This document shows positions 38,897 through 48,836 of a stretch of 64,000 bases of DNA, piece by piece (positions within the stretch are counted from its first letter, which is position 1; each line of letters opens with the position of its first letter). The stretch is from Planctomycetota bacterium (GTDB taxonomy: Bacteria > Planctomycetota > Planctomycetia > Pirellulales > Lacipirellulaceae): contig JAJDED010000053.1 in the NCBI GenBank assembly GCA_029259915.1, positions 149,436 to 213,435 of the forward strand, in the 5' to 3' direction. The position numbers and the translations under genes were made by a program. The notes beneath the pieces were generated by a model. That model was not told the DNA's origin and made no database searches. It saw nothing but the letters and a program-made list of their open reading frames with translations.

Positions 38897-39029
38897 GTCT
38901 TCGCAACGGGACCAATCCCGATGAGAATTAACGAAGTCGAGATTTTTGCTGGTCATGAGAAATCCCTCATCCGAGCAAAAAATCGTTGCTGGTCATCCAT
39001 AAATAACACGCCGTTTTGAGTAGTCGCTT

Positions 39030-40358
39030 GTGAACACCTCCCCATCTTCTGTGGACAATGCGCTGGTTCCCGAATCAAGCCACTGTGAGGAACATGTTGA
39101 TTTCGTGCGCTGGGCTCTCGCTCAGTTGGGCATCTCGTATGCCGAGGATGCCGATGGTGCGCGATTTTCGCTTGACGAAGCCGATCGGGAAGTATTCGAA
39201 GGCCAGTCGGAGCTGCGGCTAGCCTGGAGATCAGCGCCGACAGGTAGCTCGTGGGAACCGATCGACGTTCAAAGTCGCTTTGGCCATTGGCTGCTCGAGA
39301 AATTGCGCTCCGCAGGCCCGGCAGTGCCTACGCAGCCACGGTTTCAACCGGCTGCAGTCAACGACGTTGCCAGCAAACTTCTGGCCGCCTACCGTGTGGA
39401 TGGAGGACAGGTTCACCTGGGTGGGTGTCAACTTGAAGATTTTCCATTTCTCCGTCTTAGTTTTGCTGCCAGCGAGAAGGGTCGTCCCTCAGTTCGGCAT
39501 GTATTTGTTGCGCACGACGGATCCTCCGTTTCGGATGATCTTGCACTGAATCTCGGTTTGCTCGAATTGGAGCCGATCCACAAATCGCAGCCTCGAATCG
39601 ACCATATTACGATCAACACGCTGCTTGCCGCGGGACGGCGCATCGCCGCCAAGAAGTCTTCTGTTCGTGATCCCTCGGCAACGGTCGCCGAACCGCTGGT
39701 AGCTGCGATTGTCTGGGTCAAACACGTCAGTGGCAAACTACTGTTCACCGTGGGTGGCACGACGATTGAGCACCCTTTTTCCGGTTGGGCGAAATTGATC
39801 GAGGCGCAGCCTTATGTGTCGAAAACTTCGGGTGCCAGCAGTTTTCACCTCGGCGCAACCGACGATGGCCGCATCGACGCGGTCGATCAGATAGTACCCT
39901 GCGAGTGTTCGGGACGGCGTGTTTTGGTCCAGGAGCTGGTCACTTGCTGCGTAACCGGCAGGCACGTGCTGGAAGAATTTACCGAACTCTGTCCCGTCTC
40001 GGGACGACCTGCACTGAGCGATGAGTTCGCCATTTGTCCGATGTGCCGTCAGCGGGTGAGCCAATCGGTCTGGCAGGAAAAAGGTTGCGACGCCTGCCGA
40101 CAGTTGACGAAGATCCGTGCAAATGACCCCCGGCTGGCATGGATTTTGGGCGAGCATAAGGGCCTGGACCGCTGGAGGCGGTGGCGGCTTGCCGAAACCC
40201 AGCAGGCATATATTGCCCAGTCGGAGCGTCTGATGAAGCGATTGCTGATCGTCGTGGACAAGGAGTCGCTGACCATCAGACATCTCGCCACATCGGGAAA
40301 ATGGGCTTCGCTCTGGACACCCGCCACGGGGACGGCTCGGGACGAACTTCTGCGTTGA
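39030..40358 (+). CDS. Hypothetical protein with tandem Cys-x2-TG/SG zinc-knuckle-like repeats
   Basis: CECSGRRVLVQELVTCCVTGRHVLEEFTELCPVSGRPALSDEFAICPMCRQRVSQSVWQEKGCDACRQL. Confidence 0.65.
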   Translation: MNTSPSSVDNALVPESSHCEEHVDFVRWALAQLGISYAEDADGARFSLDEADREVFEGQSELRLAWRSAPTGSSWEPIDVQSRFGHWLLEKLRSAGPAVPTQPRFQPAAVNDVASKLLAAYRVDGGQVHLGGCQLEDFPFLRLSFAASEKGRPSVRHVFVAHDGSSVSDDLALNLGLLELEPIHKSQPRIDHITINTLLAAGRRIAAKKSSVRDPSATVAEPLVAAIVWVKHVSGKLLFTVGGTTIEHPFSGWAKLIEAQPYVSKTSGASSFHLGATDDGRIDAVDQIVPCECSGRRVLVQELVTCCVTGRHVLEEFTELCPVSGRPALSDEFAICPMCRQRVSQSVWQEKGCDACRQLTKIRANDPRLAWILGEHKGLDRWRRWRLAETQQAYIAQSERLMKRLLIVVDKESLTIRHLATSGKWASLWTPATGTARDELLR

Positions 40359-41395
40359 GAACGCCAAGTCCAAAAATAAAAAGTGTACCGACAGTCCACT
40401 CTTTGGCTTAGCCGACAGGAATCTTGTGAAGTCGGCTTGGTGGACGTAACTGCTTGCGTGGCCAAATGATAGGTTGCTGGGCTTGGACAATATCCCATCC
40501 ACAGCGACCTAGAGCTAACATTCAGGTGAAAACGATCAAAACGATTTTAGCATTTTTTCTATAGACCGCGTTGAAGCAGTGAATAAAATTAAAAGGCTGT
40601 AAAACAAGTAGATTCTCCCCCTCTCGGCAGTTGCAAAAGTCAGACGCGCGCACCCCCGGTGGTTCGACTTCGTTACCCCCTTCACACTCCCCTTTCTGAT
40701 AACGCAGCAATGGGTTGTGCGAAACGAAGTGGCCCCTTTGCCTAACGGCAGATCTATCTGACTAGGACAACTGAAATAGGGCCAACTGAATTGGCTGGCC
40801 TGGGTTGGGCAGATTGGAACTAGTGCTTTGACTATGTTGAATTGATGGGTTGAAGCTGACAAAGCACTAGGTCGACTGGAGCTCGTTCTGGAGAGTTGTT
40901 GCGTGGGCAGGTGCGTGCGGATTCCCTGTCCGGTATCGTTTTGTCTACCCGCAATGGACGTTGCTGAGTTCTGCTGGAGCTTTGCCGAGGAGTTGTATGT
41001 CTTGGGTAAGATAAGTCTGGCGGCGAAGTTTCCTGCTTAAACGTAATCTTTTTCCAAATGTCGAAAGCATAAAACCACACGGCGACTTGGTGTTAGAATT
41101 AGTTGTCTGTGCCCATTTTTTCAGAGGTAAATCTTGTTCATCCTAGCGGTTAAACTATTTCGGATTGTGTCGGTTCGCCTGCGATTTCAGGCGCCTTCCT
41201 GCGAATTTGAAAGTGCGTCACGTTGTGCTCCCGATTGCTATCGGCTAGCGCCGGCGCCGGCCCCATGGGGTTCTGCGCGAAGTCTCCTCGGCAAACCGAT
41301 TAGTCAACCGCTTGTTATGTCATGTCACCCGTTTGAGATGCACCCATTTGAGGTGACCTCGTAACAGTTTTTCGAACCACTAATATTGTTGAGGA

Positions 41396-42976
41396 GTGTT
41401 GACCTTGTACGACACACTTATAGATCACGAATTGGACGAAGATTCCGCTGCCGAAGCGGAGTTGAGTTCCAAGAACCGCGGAAATAATAACGAAGAGGGG
41501 GACGATACGGGCAACAGCCTGTCTATCGGCCTCGATGCCAATGCGAAGGACGACGCTTCGCCCGACGCCTCCTCTGACACTGATGAGGAAACTCCCGATG
41601 TTGAATCTTGGTCCGACGACCCGGTGCGGATGTATCTGACCCAAATGGGCGAGATTCCTTTGCTCACCCGACAGGAGGAAATCAACCTCGCTCGACGGAT
41701 CGAAACGACGCGAACCGCGTTTCGCCGACGCTTGTTGGCCTGCGATTTTGTGATTCGCGCCGCCTATAAGGTGCTGAGTCGAGTCCATCGGGGTGAATTG
41801 CCTTTCGACCGCACGGTACAGGTTTCTGTAACCGATCGGTTGGAAAAGGAACAGATTCTTGGCCGTCTGCCTCACAATTTGCGCACCCTGGAAATCTTGC
41901 TGCAGCGTAACGAGGAAGATTATCGTTTGGCGACCAGCAAGAGCGAAAAAATGTCGACCCGCCGCCAAGCTTGGGCCCGTTTGGCTCAGCGACGCCGACG
42001 TGCGGTGATGTTGATCGAAGAATTGGGACTCCGCACCCAGCGCATTGAGCCCATGATCGCTGCCCTTGAGGACTTCAGCGAGCGCGTCGACGAGTTGAAG
42101 CAGCAGCTTCAGAAGATGAAGAAAAATCGCGCTCCCGCCGAGCAGCGAAAACCTTTGCAGATCGAATATCGCAATATCCTCCGCATGACGCAGGAAACCC
42201 CCACCAGCCTTCGCAACCGCGTCGACGGCCTCAAGAGGATTTATTCCCGCTATCAACGCGCCAAGCGAGGTTTGTCCGAGGGCAACCTGCGTTTGGTCGT
42301 GTCGATCGCAAAGAAGTATCGCAACCGTGGCCTAAGTTTTCTGGATTTGATTCAGGAAGGCAATGCCGGGTTGATGCGGGCTGTCGATAAATTTGAGTAT
42401 CGTCGCGGCTTCAAGTTCTGTACGTATGCCACATGGTGGATCCGTCAAGCGATCACCCGTGCCGTTGCAGACCAAAGCCGAACTATCCGAATTCCCGTGC
42501 ATATGGTCGAAACCATGAGCCGCGTGCGAAACGTATCGCGTGCGTTGTTGCAACGCCTCGGTCGCGAACCGACCATGGAAGAAACCGCACGGGCGGCTGG
42601 CTGTTCGGTCGAAGAAGCTCGCCGGGTATTGGCGATGAGTCGCTACCCGATTAGTCTCGACCGACCGGTAGGCAACAGCGAAGACAGCCACTTTGGCGAT
42701 CTCCTGCCCGACTCGGGGGCCGAAAGCCCAGCCATCGGTGCAGCCCAAGAAATGCTGCGAACGCGGATTTCCAAGGTACTCAAAACACTCAGCTACCGCG
42801 AACGCGAAATCATCAAGCTTCGCTACGGTCTGGGCGATGGGTATAGTTACACGCTCGAAGAAGTGGGCCACATTTTCAAAGTGACCCGCGAGCGTATTCG
42901 CCAAATTGAGGCCAAGGCCGTTCGCAAACTGCAACAACCGAGCCGCAGCCAAGAACTCTCAGGATTTCTCGATTAG
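41396..42976 (+). CDS. rpoD: Primary-type RNA polymerase sigma-70 factor (RpoD/SigA-like)
   Basis: [139 protein letters not shown]. Confidence 0.93.
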   Translation: MLTLYDTLIDHELDEDSAAEAELSSKNRGNNNEEGDDTGNSLSIGLDANAKDDASPDASSDTDEETPDVESWSDDPVRMYLTQMGEIPLLTRQEEINLARRIETTRTAFRRRLLACDFVIRAAYKVLSRVHRGELPFDRTVQVSVTDRLEKEQILGRLPHNLRTLEILLQRNEEDYRLATSKSEKMSTRRQAWARLAQRRRRAVMLIEELGLRTQRIEPMIAALEDFSERVDELKQQLQKMKKNRAPAEQRKPLQIEYRNILRMTQETPTSLRNRVDGLKRIYSRYQRAKRGLSEGNLRLVVSIAKKYRNRGLSFLDLIQEGNAGLMRAVDKFEYRRGFKFCTYATWWIRQAITRAVADQSRTIRIPVHMVETMSRVRNVSRALLQRLGREPTMEETARAAGCSVEEARRVLAMSRYPISLDRPVGNSEDSHFGDLLPDSGAESPAIGAAQEMLRTRISKVLKTLSYREREIIKLRYGLGDGYSYTLEEVGHIFKVTRERIRQIEAKAVRKLQQPSRSQELSGFLD

Positions 42977-43005
42977 CGAACTTTTTTCAACAGAAAACAG
43001 CACCA

Positions 43006-43040
43006 CCCCGCAATGCACTTCGCATTGTGGGGTTTTTTGT
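43006..43040 (+). terminator. Rho-independent terminator after the sigma-70 gene
   Basis: CCCCGCAATGC (43006-43016), loop ACTTC, GCATTGTGGGG (43022-43032) with one G-T wobble, then TTTTTTGTTTG. Confidence 0.9.
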
Positions 43041-43068
43041 TTGTAAATATACCGGACTTGGCCCCTAC

Positions 43069-43641
43069 CTACCCTTTGGCTAGCGAGACCATGTGGCCCA
43101 TCTCGGGGAGAATGAGTTTCTCCATAGCTAGCCGCACCGCGGCTGTGGAACCGGGCATCGTCAACACCACGGTTTGATCCACCAACCCCCCGCAGGCACG
43201 GCTGAGCATCGCTGCCGGGCCAATCTCTTGATAGCTTAGCGATCGCAACAACTCGCCGTAGCCAGGCAGTTCTTTGGTAAACAGTTTGCCCACCACATCG
43301 GGCGTCTGATCGCGTGGAGCGATGCCTGTGCCCCCGGTGATCAACACAATGTCGACTCCGTCAGCCTGAACAAGGCGGCATACGTGCTCTTCAATGTGCG
43401 AAGGCTCATCGGGAATGACAATACGCTCCGCCACAGAATGCCCCTTCGCTTGCAGAAGTTCGAAAACTGTCTGGCCGCTTTTGTCATTTTCCAGAGTTCG
43501 AGTATCGCTAACGGTAATAATCGCGCCACACACACTCTCGGGGCCATGCCGACGATGCTCTGTTGCCGATTCGCTGTGGTAGGAGTCTGTCATTTTCTGC
43601 CGTCTTTTCAGCCGTTTTCCTGAGGAAACAGAGCCTCGCAC
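43069..43641 (-). CDS. moaB: Molybdenum cofactor biosynthesis protein MoaB (MogA/MoaB family)
   Basis: CGAIITVSDTRTLENDKSGQTVFELLQAKGHSVAERIVIPDEPSHIEEHV...VDIVLITGGTGIAPRDQTPDVVGKLFTKELPGYGELLRSLSYQEIGPAAMLSRACGGLVDQTVVLTMPGSTAAVRLAM. Confidence 0.93.
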   Translation of the reverse strand: MRGSVSSGKRLKRRQKMTDSYHSESATEHRRHGPESVCGAIITVSDTRTLENDKSGQTVFELLQAKGHSVAERIVIPDEPSHIEEHVCRLVQADGVDIVLITGGTGIAPRDQTPDVVGKLFTKELPGYGELLRSLSYQEIGPAAMLSRACGGLVDQTVVLTMPGSTAAVRLAMEKLILPEMGHMVSLAKG

Positions 43642-43702
43642 ATCGCGAAGCTACGGTATAATTGAACATAGGTACCCACGCGAATCAACAGGCGCTTTGT
43701 AA

Positions 43703-44941
43703 GTGCCCCTCTTGCCGATGAAACTCATTCACATCCTGCCACTGCATCTAATCATCATGCTGCTTGCTCCAAGCGGCATCGGTCGGGCAGATGTTTTCGA
43801 GTTAAAAGAGGGGGGACGCATCTCGGGAGTATTGATCGAACAAGACAAAGCCGAACAAAATAAAAACGATCAATACGTGATCCGCACCGATGGCGGGGCG
43901 CTAGTGACGCTCGACCACTCGCAGGTACGCAAACGCGTAACCCAAGACGACAATTCGCTGGAATACGAACAGCGCAGCCGTGCCCTGCCCGATACAGTCG
44001 AGGCACATCACGAGTTGGCCCAATGGTGCAAGCGACAAGGGTTGGGGGAAATGGCCGACCATCATCTGCAGCGCATTCTCCAGCTGGATCCCAACGACCC
44101 CCAGGCAAGACAAAGTTTGGGGTTTCAAAAACACCACGGTCGATGGTTCACTCGGGAGCAAATTATGGAACAGCGTGGCATGCACCATTTCGAAGGCGCC
44201 TACCGCACTTCCCAAGACATTGCACTGCGCGAGCAACAGAAACATCGAGAACAAGCCGAGACCGATTGGTTCCGGAAAATCCGTGGCTGGCGACGCTGGC
44301 TGGATGATCAACGATCGACCGAAGCCGCTCAGAACATCGCTGCTATCCGCGACCCGTATGCTGCCAACGCACTCATCAAACTTCTCGACCGCGAAGATGA
44401 TCCCAAGGTGCGCAGCCTTTATATTGAAACCTTAGGCGAGTTGCGCCATCCGGCTGCTGTGCAGAAACTGGTCTCGCTTTCAATTTACGAGTTTGACCAT
44501 GAGGTGCGCCAACAGTGCCTCGATTATTTGCTGCGATTGTACCAGCCAATCAGTTTATTACCGTATCTCAATGCACTGCGTGACAAAGATAACGCGGTCG
44601 TCAATCAAGCGGCGGAAGCACTCGAACGCATCGGCAATCCCGCCGCACTTAGCCCATTGATCGACGCGCTCGCCACCACACACAAATACGACAATCCTGA
44701 ATCGGCACCGGAAGAGATCAACGCCACTTTCACGCAAGGCCCCAACAGCAGCGGCGGAGGATTTACTTTTGGTGGCGGCGGGAAGAAGGTGATCTCGGTG
44801 GACCAACGCAACATCGGAGCCCGCCGGGCGCTCGTCGAACTCTCGGGGGGGCAGGATTTTGAATTCAACGAAAACGCCTGGAGGCGGTGGTTTGTCAACC
44901 AGCAGGAGCTCACCGACGTCGACGCCCGCCGCGACAACTGA
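43703..44941 (+). CDS. Exported HEAT-repeat protein
   Basis: Signal peptide; DPYAANALIKLLDREDDPKVRSLYIETLGELRHPAAVQKLVSLSIYEFDHEVRQQCLDYLL...PISLLPYLNALRDKDNAVVNQAAEALERIGNPAALSPLIDAL. Confidence 0.8.
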   Translation: MPLLPMKLIHILPLHLIIMLLAPSGIGRADVFELKEGGRISGVLIEQDKAEQNKNDQYVIRTDGGALVTLDHSQVRKRVTQDDNSLEYEQRSRALPDTVEAHHELAQWCKRQGLGEMADHHLQRILQLDPNDPQARQSLGFQKHHGRWFTREQIMEQRGMHHFEGAYRTSQDIALREQQKHREQAETDWFRKIRGWRRWLDDQRSTEAAQNIAAIRDPYAANALIKLLDREDDPKVRSLYIETLGELRHPAAVQKLVSLSIYEFDHEVRQQCLDYLLRLYQPISLLPYLNALRDKDNAVVNQAAEALERIGNPAALSPLIDALATTHKYDNPESAPEEINATFTQGPNSSGGGFTFGGGGKKVISVDQRNIGARRALVELSGGQDFEFNENAWRRWFVNQQELTDVDARRDN

Positions 44942-44962
44942 TAATCGAGTTCGATTAGAATA

Positions 44963-45040
44963 AACCGCCATGGGCGCCAAGAACGCCAAGGTATTATCAA
45001 TAATAAATCCTAACTCCGTGTTCTCCGTGACTCCGTGGTA
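44963..45040. repeat. Chimeric inverted-repeat-like element (CGCCAAG left arm, CCGTG-type right arm)
   Basis: Left aaccgccatgggcgccaagaacgccaagg; right ctccgtgttctccgtgactccgtggt; the two arms belong to different arm families. Confidence 0.6.
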
Positions 45041-45068
45041 AAAATCATTCAAGCCGACGAGGAAAATC

Positions 45069-45449
45069 ATGTCCCAGAAAACTGTCGCGATTATCGGCGC
45101 TAGCAGCGATCGCACAAAGTTTGGCAACAAGTCGGTACGTGCCCACGTGGCCCAGGGCTATCAAGTGTTTCCCGTGAACCCAAAAGGAGGCGAGATCGAG
45201 GGTCTGCAGGTCTACCAAAACCTCTCGGACGTGCCCGCCGAAAAGCTTGATCGCGTCAGCCTTTACGTGCCCCCCACCGTGGGACTTTCCCTGATTGAAG
45301 AAATCGCTGCAAAAGGATGCGACGAGCTGTGGTTGAACCCGGGAAGCGAAAGCGATGCACTTGTCGAGAAGGCCCGCGCAGCAGGCTTGGAACCGATTGT
45401 CGCGTGCAGCATCGTAGGGGTGGGCATGAGCCCGCATGATTTGGATTAA
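45069..45449 (+). CDS. CoA-binding protein (YccU-like)
   Basis: MSQKTVAIIGASSDRTKFGNKSVRAHVAQGYQVFPVNPKGGEIEGLQVYQNLSDVP...VSLYVPPTVGLSLIEEIAAKGCDELWLNPGSES. Confidence 0.9.
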   Translation: MSQKTVAIIGASSDRTKFGNKSVRAHVAQGYQVFPVNPKGGEIEGLQVYQNLSDVPAEKLDRVSLYVPPTVGLSLIEEIAAKGCDELWLNPGSESDALVEKARAAGLEPIVACSIVGVGMSPHDLD

Positions 45450-45817
45450 TCCTGCTCAACATTGGAGCAGTCCCAAAACGGACGTTTTTGAATCATTCAT
45501 AGATGCACAGGACAATGAATCTTGTGTTGATTCGGAACTGCCGTTAAGTAAGTCACGCTGACTGCAGTTAGCTAATTGCCGTTTCTGCTGTTGGGCATGC
45601 ATTTTGACAACTATGTCGATACCGTTAAAGCAGCCTTGAAACCAGTTGAAAACTTGAAAGCGGATGCTTCAAGAAAAAGCAAGAGCGGGTTAGCACTAGT
45701 CAGAAATCTTAAAGCAGAACATGAGCAAATTCGGGAGTGAATTTGACGTACAGTAGGCATAGATGATATCATTTTAGAACTTAGCAGTCAGAAATCATTA
45801 CTGTAGGGAATTCGCTA

Positions 45818-47056
45818 ATGAGACGTTTTATTGTCGCCGTCGGTATCTTGACAGTAGGTGTTTTCTCTAGTGCGTGTTTGGGTGCGCAATCGTCGCCATT
45901 ATTCTCATTAGTGGGCGAACTGACTCCAGGCCCGTTGCCGACCGGTGTGTCGTACGCTTCCAGAGATGAGAATATTGACATATTCCGTAATCATGCGGTG
46001 GTTGGTGCCGGAATCTTCCGCCAGGGAGAAGATGAAGGGCGTGCCTTCGTCTACGACATTTCGAATCCGGGAAGCCCAGTAGAAATTGCTGAACTTAGGG
46101 CATCGGACAATCAACCCGGAAACGAGTTTGGTGACAGTGTTGCGGTAACCGATCACTACGTATTTGTAGGAGCGTGGGGTACCGATGGAGACCGCGGCGC
46201 AGTCTATATGTACGATATAAGTGATCCGAACAACATTACAGAGCGAAAAATCACAGCATTTGACAGCGCCGTACGCAACAATTTTGGGTTCGACTTATCG
46301 GTGAGCGGAAATCGGCTAATAGTAGCAGCACCATCCTTTTCAACAAGTACGCTACCAGCTGCAGCTTATGTTCTTGATTTCAGTGATCCAGATAATATTC
46401 AGCAACGTAAGCTACTTGCGGCTCCAGGCTCAGTGGGCGGCAACTTCGCAGAGCAGGTCGACATTGAAGGCGACTTTGCTATTGTTGGGCACATTAGCGA
46501 ATCGACGCAGTTTCCCTTTTCTGGCGCAGCTCACTTATTTGATCTTGCAAATAATCGACAAAGGGTGCTGCGTGCGACCGATGCCCCAAACCACCGTGCA
46601 TTCAGTCGGAACGTTGCCATTGATGGTACGCGGGCTTTAGTGAGCGTTAGTTCCGATCCTGGACCTGACGACCTCCCGGGTGCATCCCGCGGCGCAGTGT
46701 GGGCATTCGACTTTAGCAATTGGAATAGTATTGCTCAGCACGAGTTTGGAATTGGCACCGGTTTCGGAAGTGAGGTACAACTCAGCGATGGAGTCTCGGT
46801 TATCAGTACCGGGGGTTCTGCAATGCACGTTCACAATGTTGATGACGTCATGAACCCCGTGTTACTTGAAACAATCTCCCCACCTCCCGGCTCTCAAGGC
46901 TTTGCTTCCGCGATTGAGTTTAGGGGAAATTTGATGATTGTTGGTGGCAATAATCGGGCGTATATTTACCACCTAATACCTGAGCCTTCGTCGATTTTGT
47001 CGACAGCGATGGCACTCATCCTAATCTCCCTTGTCCGATTCCACACCGGCAAGTAG
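45818..47056 (+). CDS. PEP-CTERM-like protein with beta-propeller/FG-GAP-like repeats
   Basis: Signal peptide; repeats NEFGDSVAVTDHYVFVGAWGTDGDRGAVYMYDISDPNN / NFGFDLSVSGNRLIVAAPSFS...AAYVLDFSDPDN / NFAEQVDIEGDFAIVGH; C-term LIPEPSSILSTAMALILISLVRFHTGK. Confidence 0.8.
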   Translation: MRRFIVAVGILTVGVFSSACLGAQSSPLFSLVGELTPGPLPTGVSYASRDENIDIFRNHAVVGAGIFRQGEDEGRAFVYDISNPGSPVEIAELRASDNQPGNEFGDSVAVTDHYVFVGAWGTDGDRGAVYMYDISDPNNITERKITAFDSAVRNNFGFDLSVSGNRLIVAAPSFSTSTLPAAAYVLDFSDPDNIQQRKLLAAPGSVGGNFAEQVDIEGDFAIVGHISESTQFPFSGAAHLFDLANNRQRVLRATDAPNHRAFSRNVAIDGTRALVSVSSDPGPDDLPGASRGAVWAFDFSNWNSIAQHEFGIGTGFGSEVQLSDGVSVISTGGSAMHVHNVDDVMNPVLLETISPPPGSQGFASAIEFRGNLMIVGGNNRAYIYHLIPEPSSILSTAMALILISLVRFHTGK

Positions 47057-47317
47057 GTTGCTATGGTTGGGGGAGAAGACATGGGGATGAGTGCTTGCGG
47101 TTGAATGCAACTGCAAAGTTAGGAGGGTACGTGGTTGTTGATTGTCGGTGCGTTTGCCGTGCGAGATCAACGTCGCTAGTTAGTGATCGGTGCAATTGAA
47201 ATCTAACGTCGGGTGGCACTGTTGAGTTTTGAGCTCTGTAGGGAACGCCCTCTGTGGCGTTCCGTGAGTACGGTACACAGCCCAACGGCACGAAGGTACG
47301 TTCTTCTTGGTTAGGCT

Positions 47318-48706
47318 CTAAGTCTGCCCAGCCTGGCTTTTCGCCCGACTTCGGGCGGACCACCAGCCTTCGGCAACTCTCGTGAGTGCGACGCTATCTT
47401 CCAAATTAGGCCGGAAGATCGTGAGCAGCAACAACGGCAGATACCAGGCGATAAACACGCCGCCATTGTAAGCGTGCCAAAATTGGGCGCCCAACATGAT
47501 GGCTGCGGAACCGGAAATCAGTGCGCCCAAGTTCTTCTGCAAAGGCCAAATTGCGAAACTGATCGACAAGGCGACAAACGCGGCCAGGATCGGAAACCGA
47601 TAAACGGGGCTCCACGTCTTCCAAACGCCTCCCAGGTCGGCCGTTGCTGGTAGCCGCAAACCAAACATTTGCAGCAGATGATCAAAGAACATTTCGCTAC
47701 TTGTTGAAGTAAAAGCGAGTGTTATTACCAATATGACAATCATCAGCAAAAAACCGGTGACAAATCGCTTGACACCCCGATGCCAATAAAAGCTGCACCA
47801 CAAAGGCAGCAAAAACGCAGGATAGTAAATAGTGCCCGAGGCCAAGCCGACCATCATTCCTGCGAGCAGAGGATAGCGATAAAACACAATCGCCCAAACT
47901 AAGAGTGACGCCGGCAGCGCGTGCTGGGGGCTTCCAGTCCACAAGGCAGTATACGGCAACATCAAGTACATCGTGGCGGCAGCGATGCCTGCGGTAATAC
48001 TACTGAAGTGCCAATGGCCAACTACAATCAACCCAGCAACGATCATCGTATGAGAGAGGATTGCCATCACGCGTGTCGTGGCCTCGCGGATACGATATTC
48101 CTGCTCATCCCGTTGTGCGGGCGTGTCAAGTTCTTCCGACGGTGCGCCGGCGATAATTTTCTGGGTCAGAATGCGCGGCTGGCTGTACAGCAACCAAAAT
48201 CCCGGGCCATCCGTAGCAAAGCTGTTAGTTTGGGTCTCGTCGCTTTCCGCTTCGGATTCCCCCTCGGCTCGGATTACCTCTGCTTGCCGCGCGGGGGAAA
48301 GATCGCCGGGACTTGGTTTTCCCGTGACCACATTGGCCATCAAAAAGAACAGCAGCGAACCCCCCAAACACATCAGCCCCGCGGCATTCAAATTGGGTTC
48401 AAGCAATGGCCGACGGACCATTGCCGAGTCTAAAAGCAATCGCACGAGAAGCAGCCCGCCAGCGGCAAACAGCCACAGAAATCCGAGATGCTCGATCTCC
48501 AACGCGTTCTCGGCGATTCCCAGATTCTCCCAAGCCCATTGAACAAGCAAAAGCCCAGGGGCCAAAGAGATCAAGAGCAGCAGGTCGAAGTTGCGCACGC
48601 TCCAAACGCGGTTGAATTTGAAGAACAGCGCCACCATCAATAGCGACGACAAATACGCCCAACTGGTGGGGTTCACTCGCTCGTAATGAAAGAGAATATC
48701 TGGCAT
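47318..48706 (-). CDS. Multi-spanning integral membrane protein of unknown function
   Basis: 462 aa with many hydrophobic segments (WAYLSSLLMVALFFKF, LLLLISLAPGLLLVQWAW, FVTGFLLMIVILVITLAF). Confidence 0.7.
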   Translation of the reverse strand: MPDILFHYERVNPTSWAYLSSLLMVALFFKFNRVWSVRNFDLLLLISLAPGLLLVQWAWENLGIAENALEIEHLGFLWLFAAGGLLLVRLLLDSAMVRRPLLEPNLNAAGLMCLGGSLLFFLMANVVTGKPSPGDLSPARQAEVIRAEGESEAESDETQTNSFATDGPGFWLLYSQPRILTQKIIAGAPSEELDTPAQRDEQEYRIREATTRVMAILSHTMIVAGLIVVGHWHFSSITAGIAAATMYLMLPYTALWTGSPQHALPASLLVWAIVFYRYPLLAGMMVGLASGTIYYPAFLLPLWCSFYWHRGVKRFVTGFLLMIVILVITLAFTSTSSEMFFDHLLQMFGLRLPATADLGGVWKTWSPVYRFPILAAFVALSISFAIWPLQKNLGALISGSAAIMLGAQFWHAYNGGVFIAWYLPLLLLTIFRPNLEDSVALTRVAEGWWSARSRAKSQAGQT

Positions 48707-48836
48707 GCAAGATTTATGCGGGCAAGCGTTTTTTTGTGCCGATGGGCAGGTAACGCACCTGAACTGTTTTCAAGAAATGTTTAACATTTCCATCAAGATA
48801 AGCGTTTCATGGCCAAGTGCAACCTGCAAACTCGAT

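Noticed and set aside
39738-40502. 254-aa minus-strand ORF
   Set aside because: Antisense to the Cys-knuckle protein; no protein-like features.
40536-40862. 108-aa minus-strand ORF upstream of the sigma-70 gene
   Set aside because: Low-quality composition and no RBS or family; left as unexplained spacer.
41315-42256. 313-aa minus-strand ORF overlapping the sigma-70 gene
   Set aside because: Antisense to an unambiguous sigma factor; no recognisable family.
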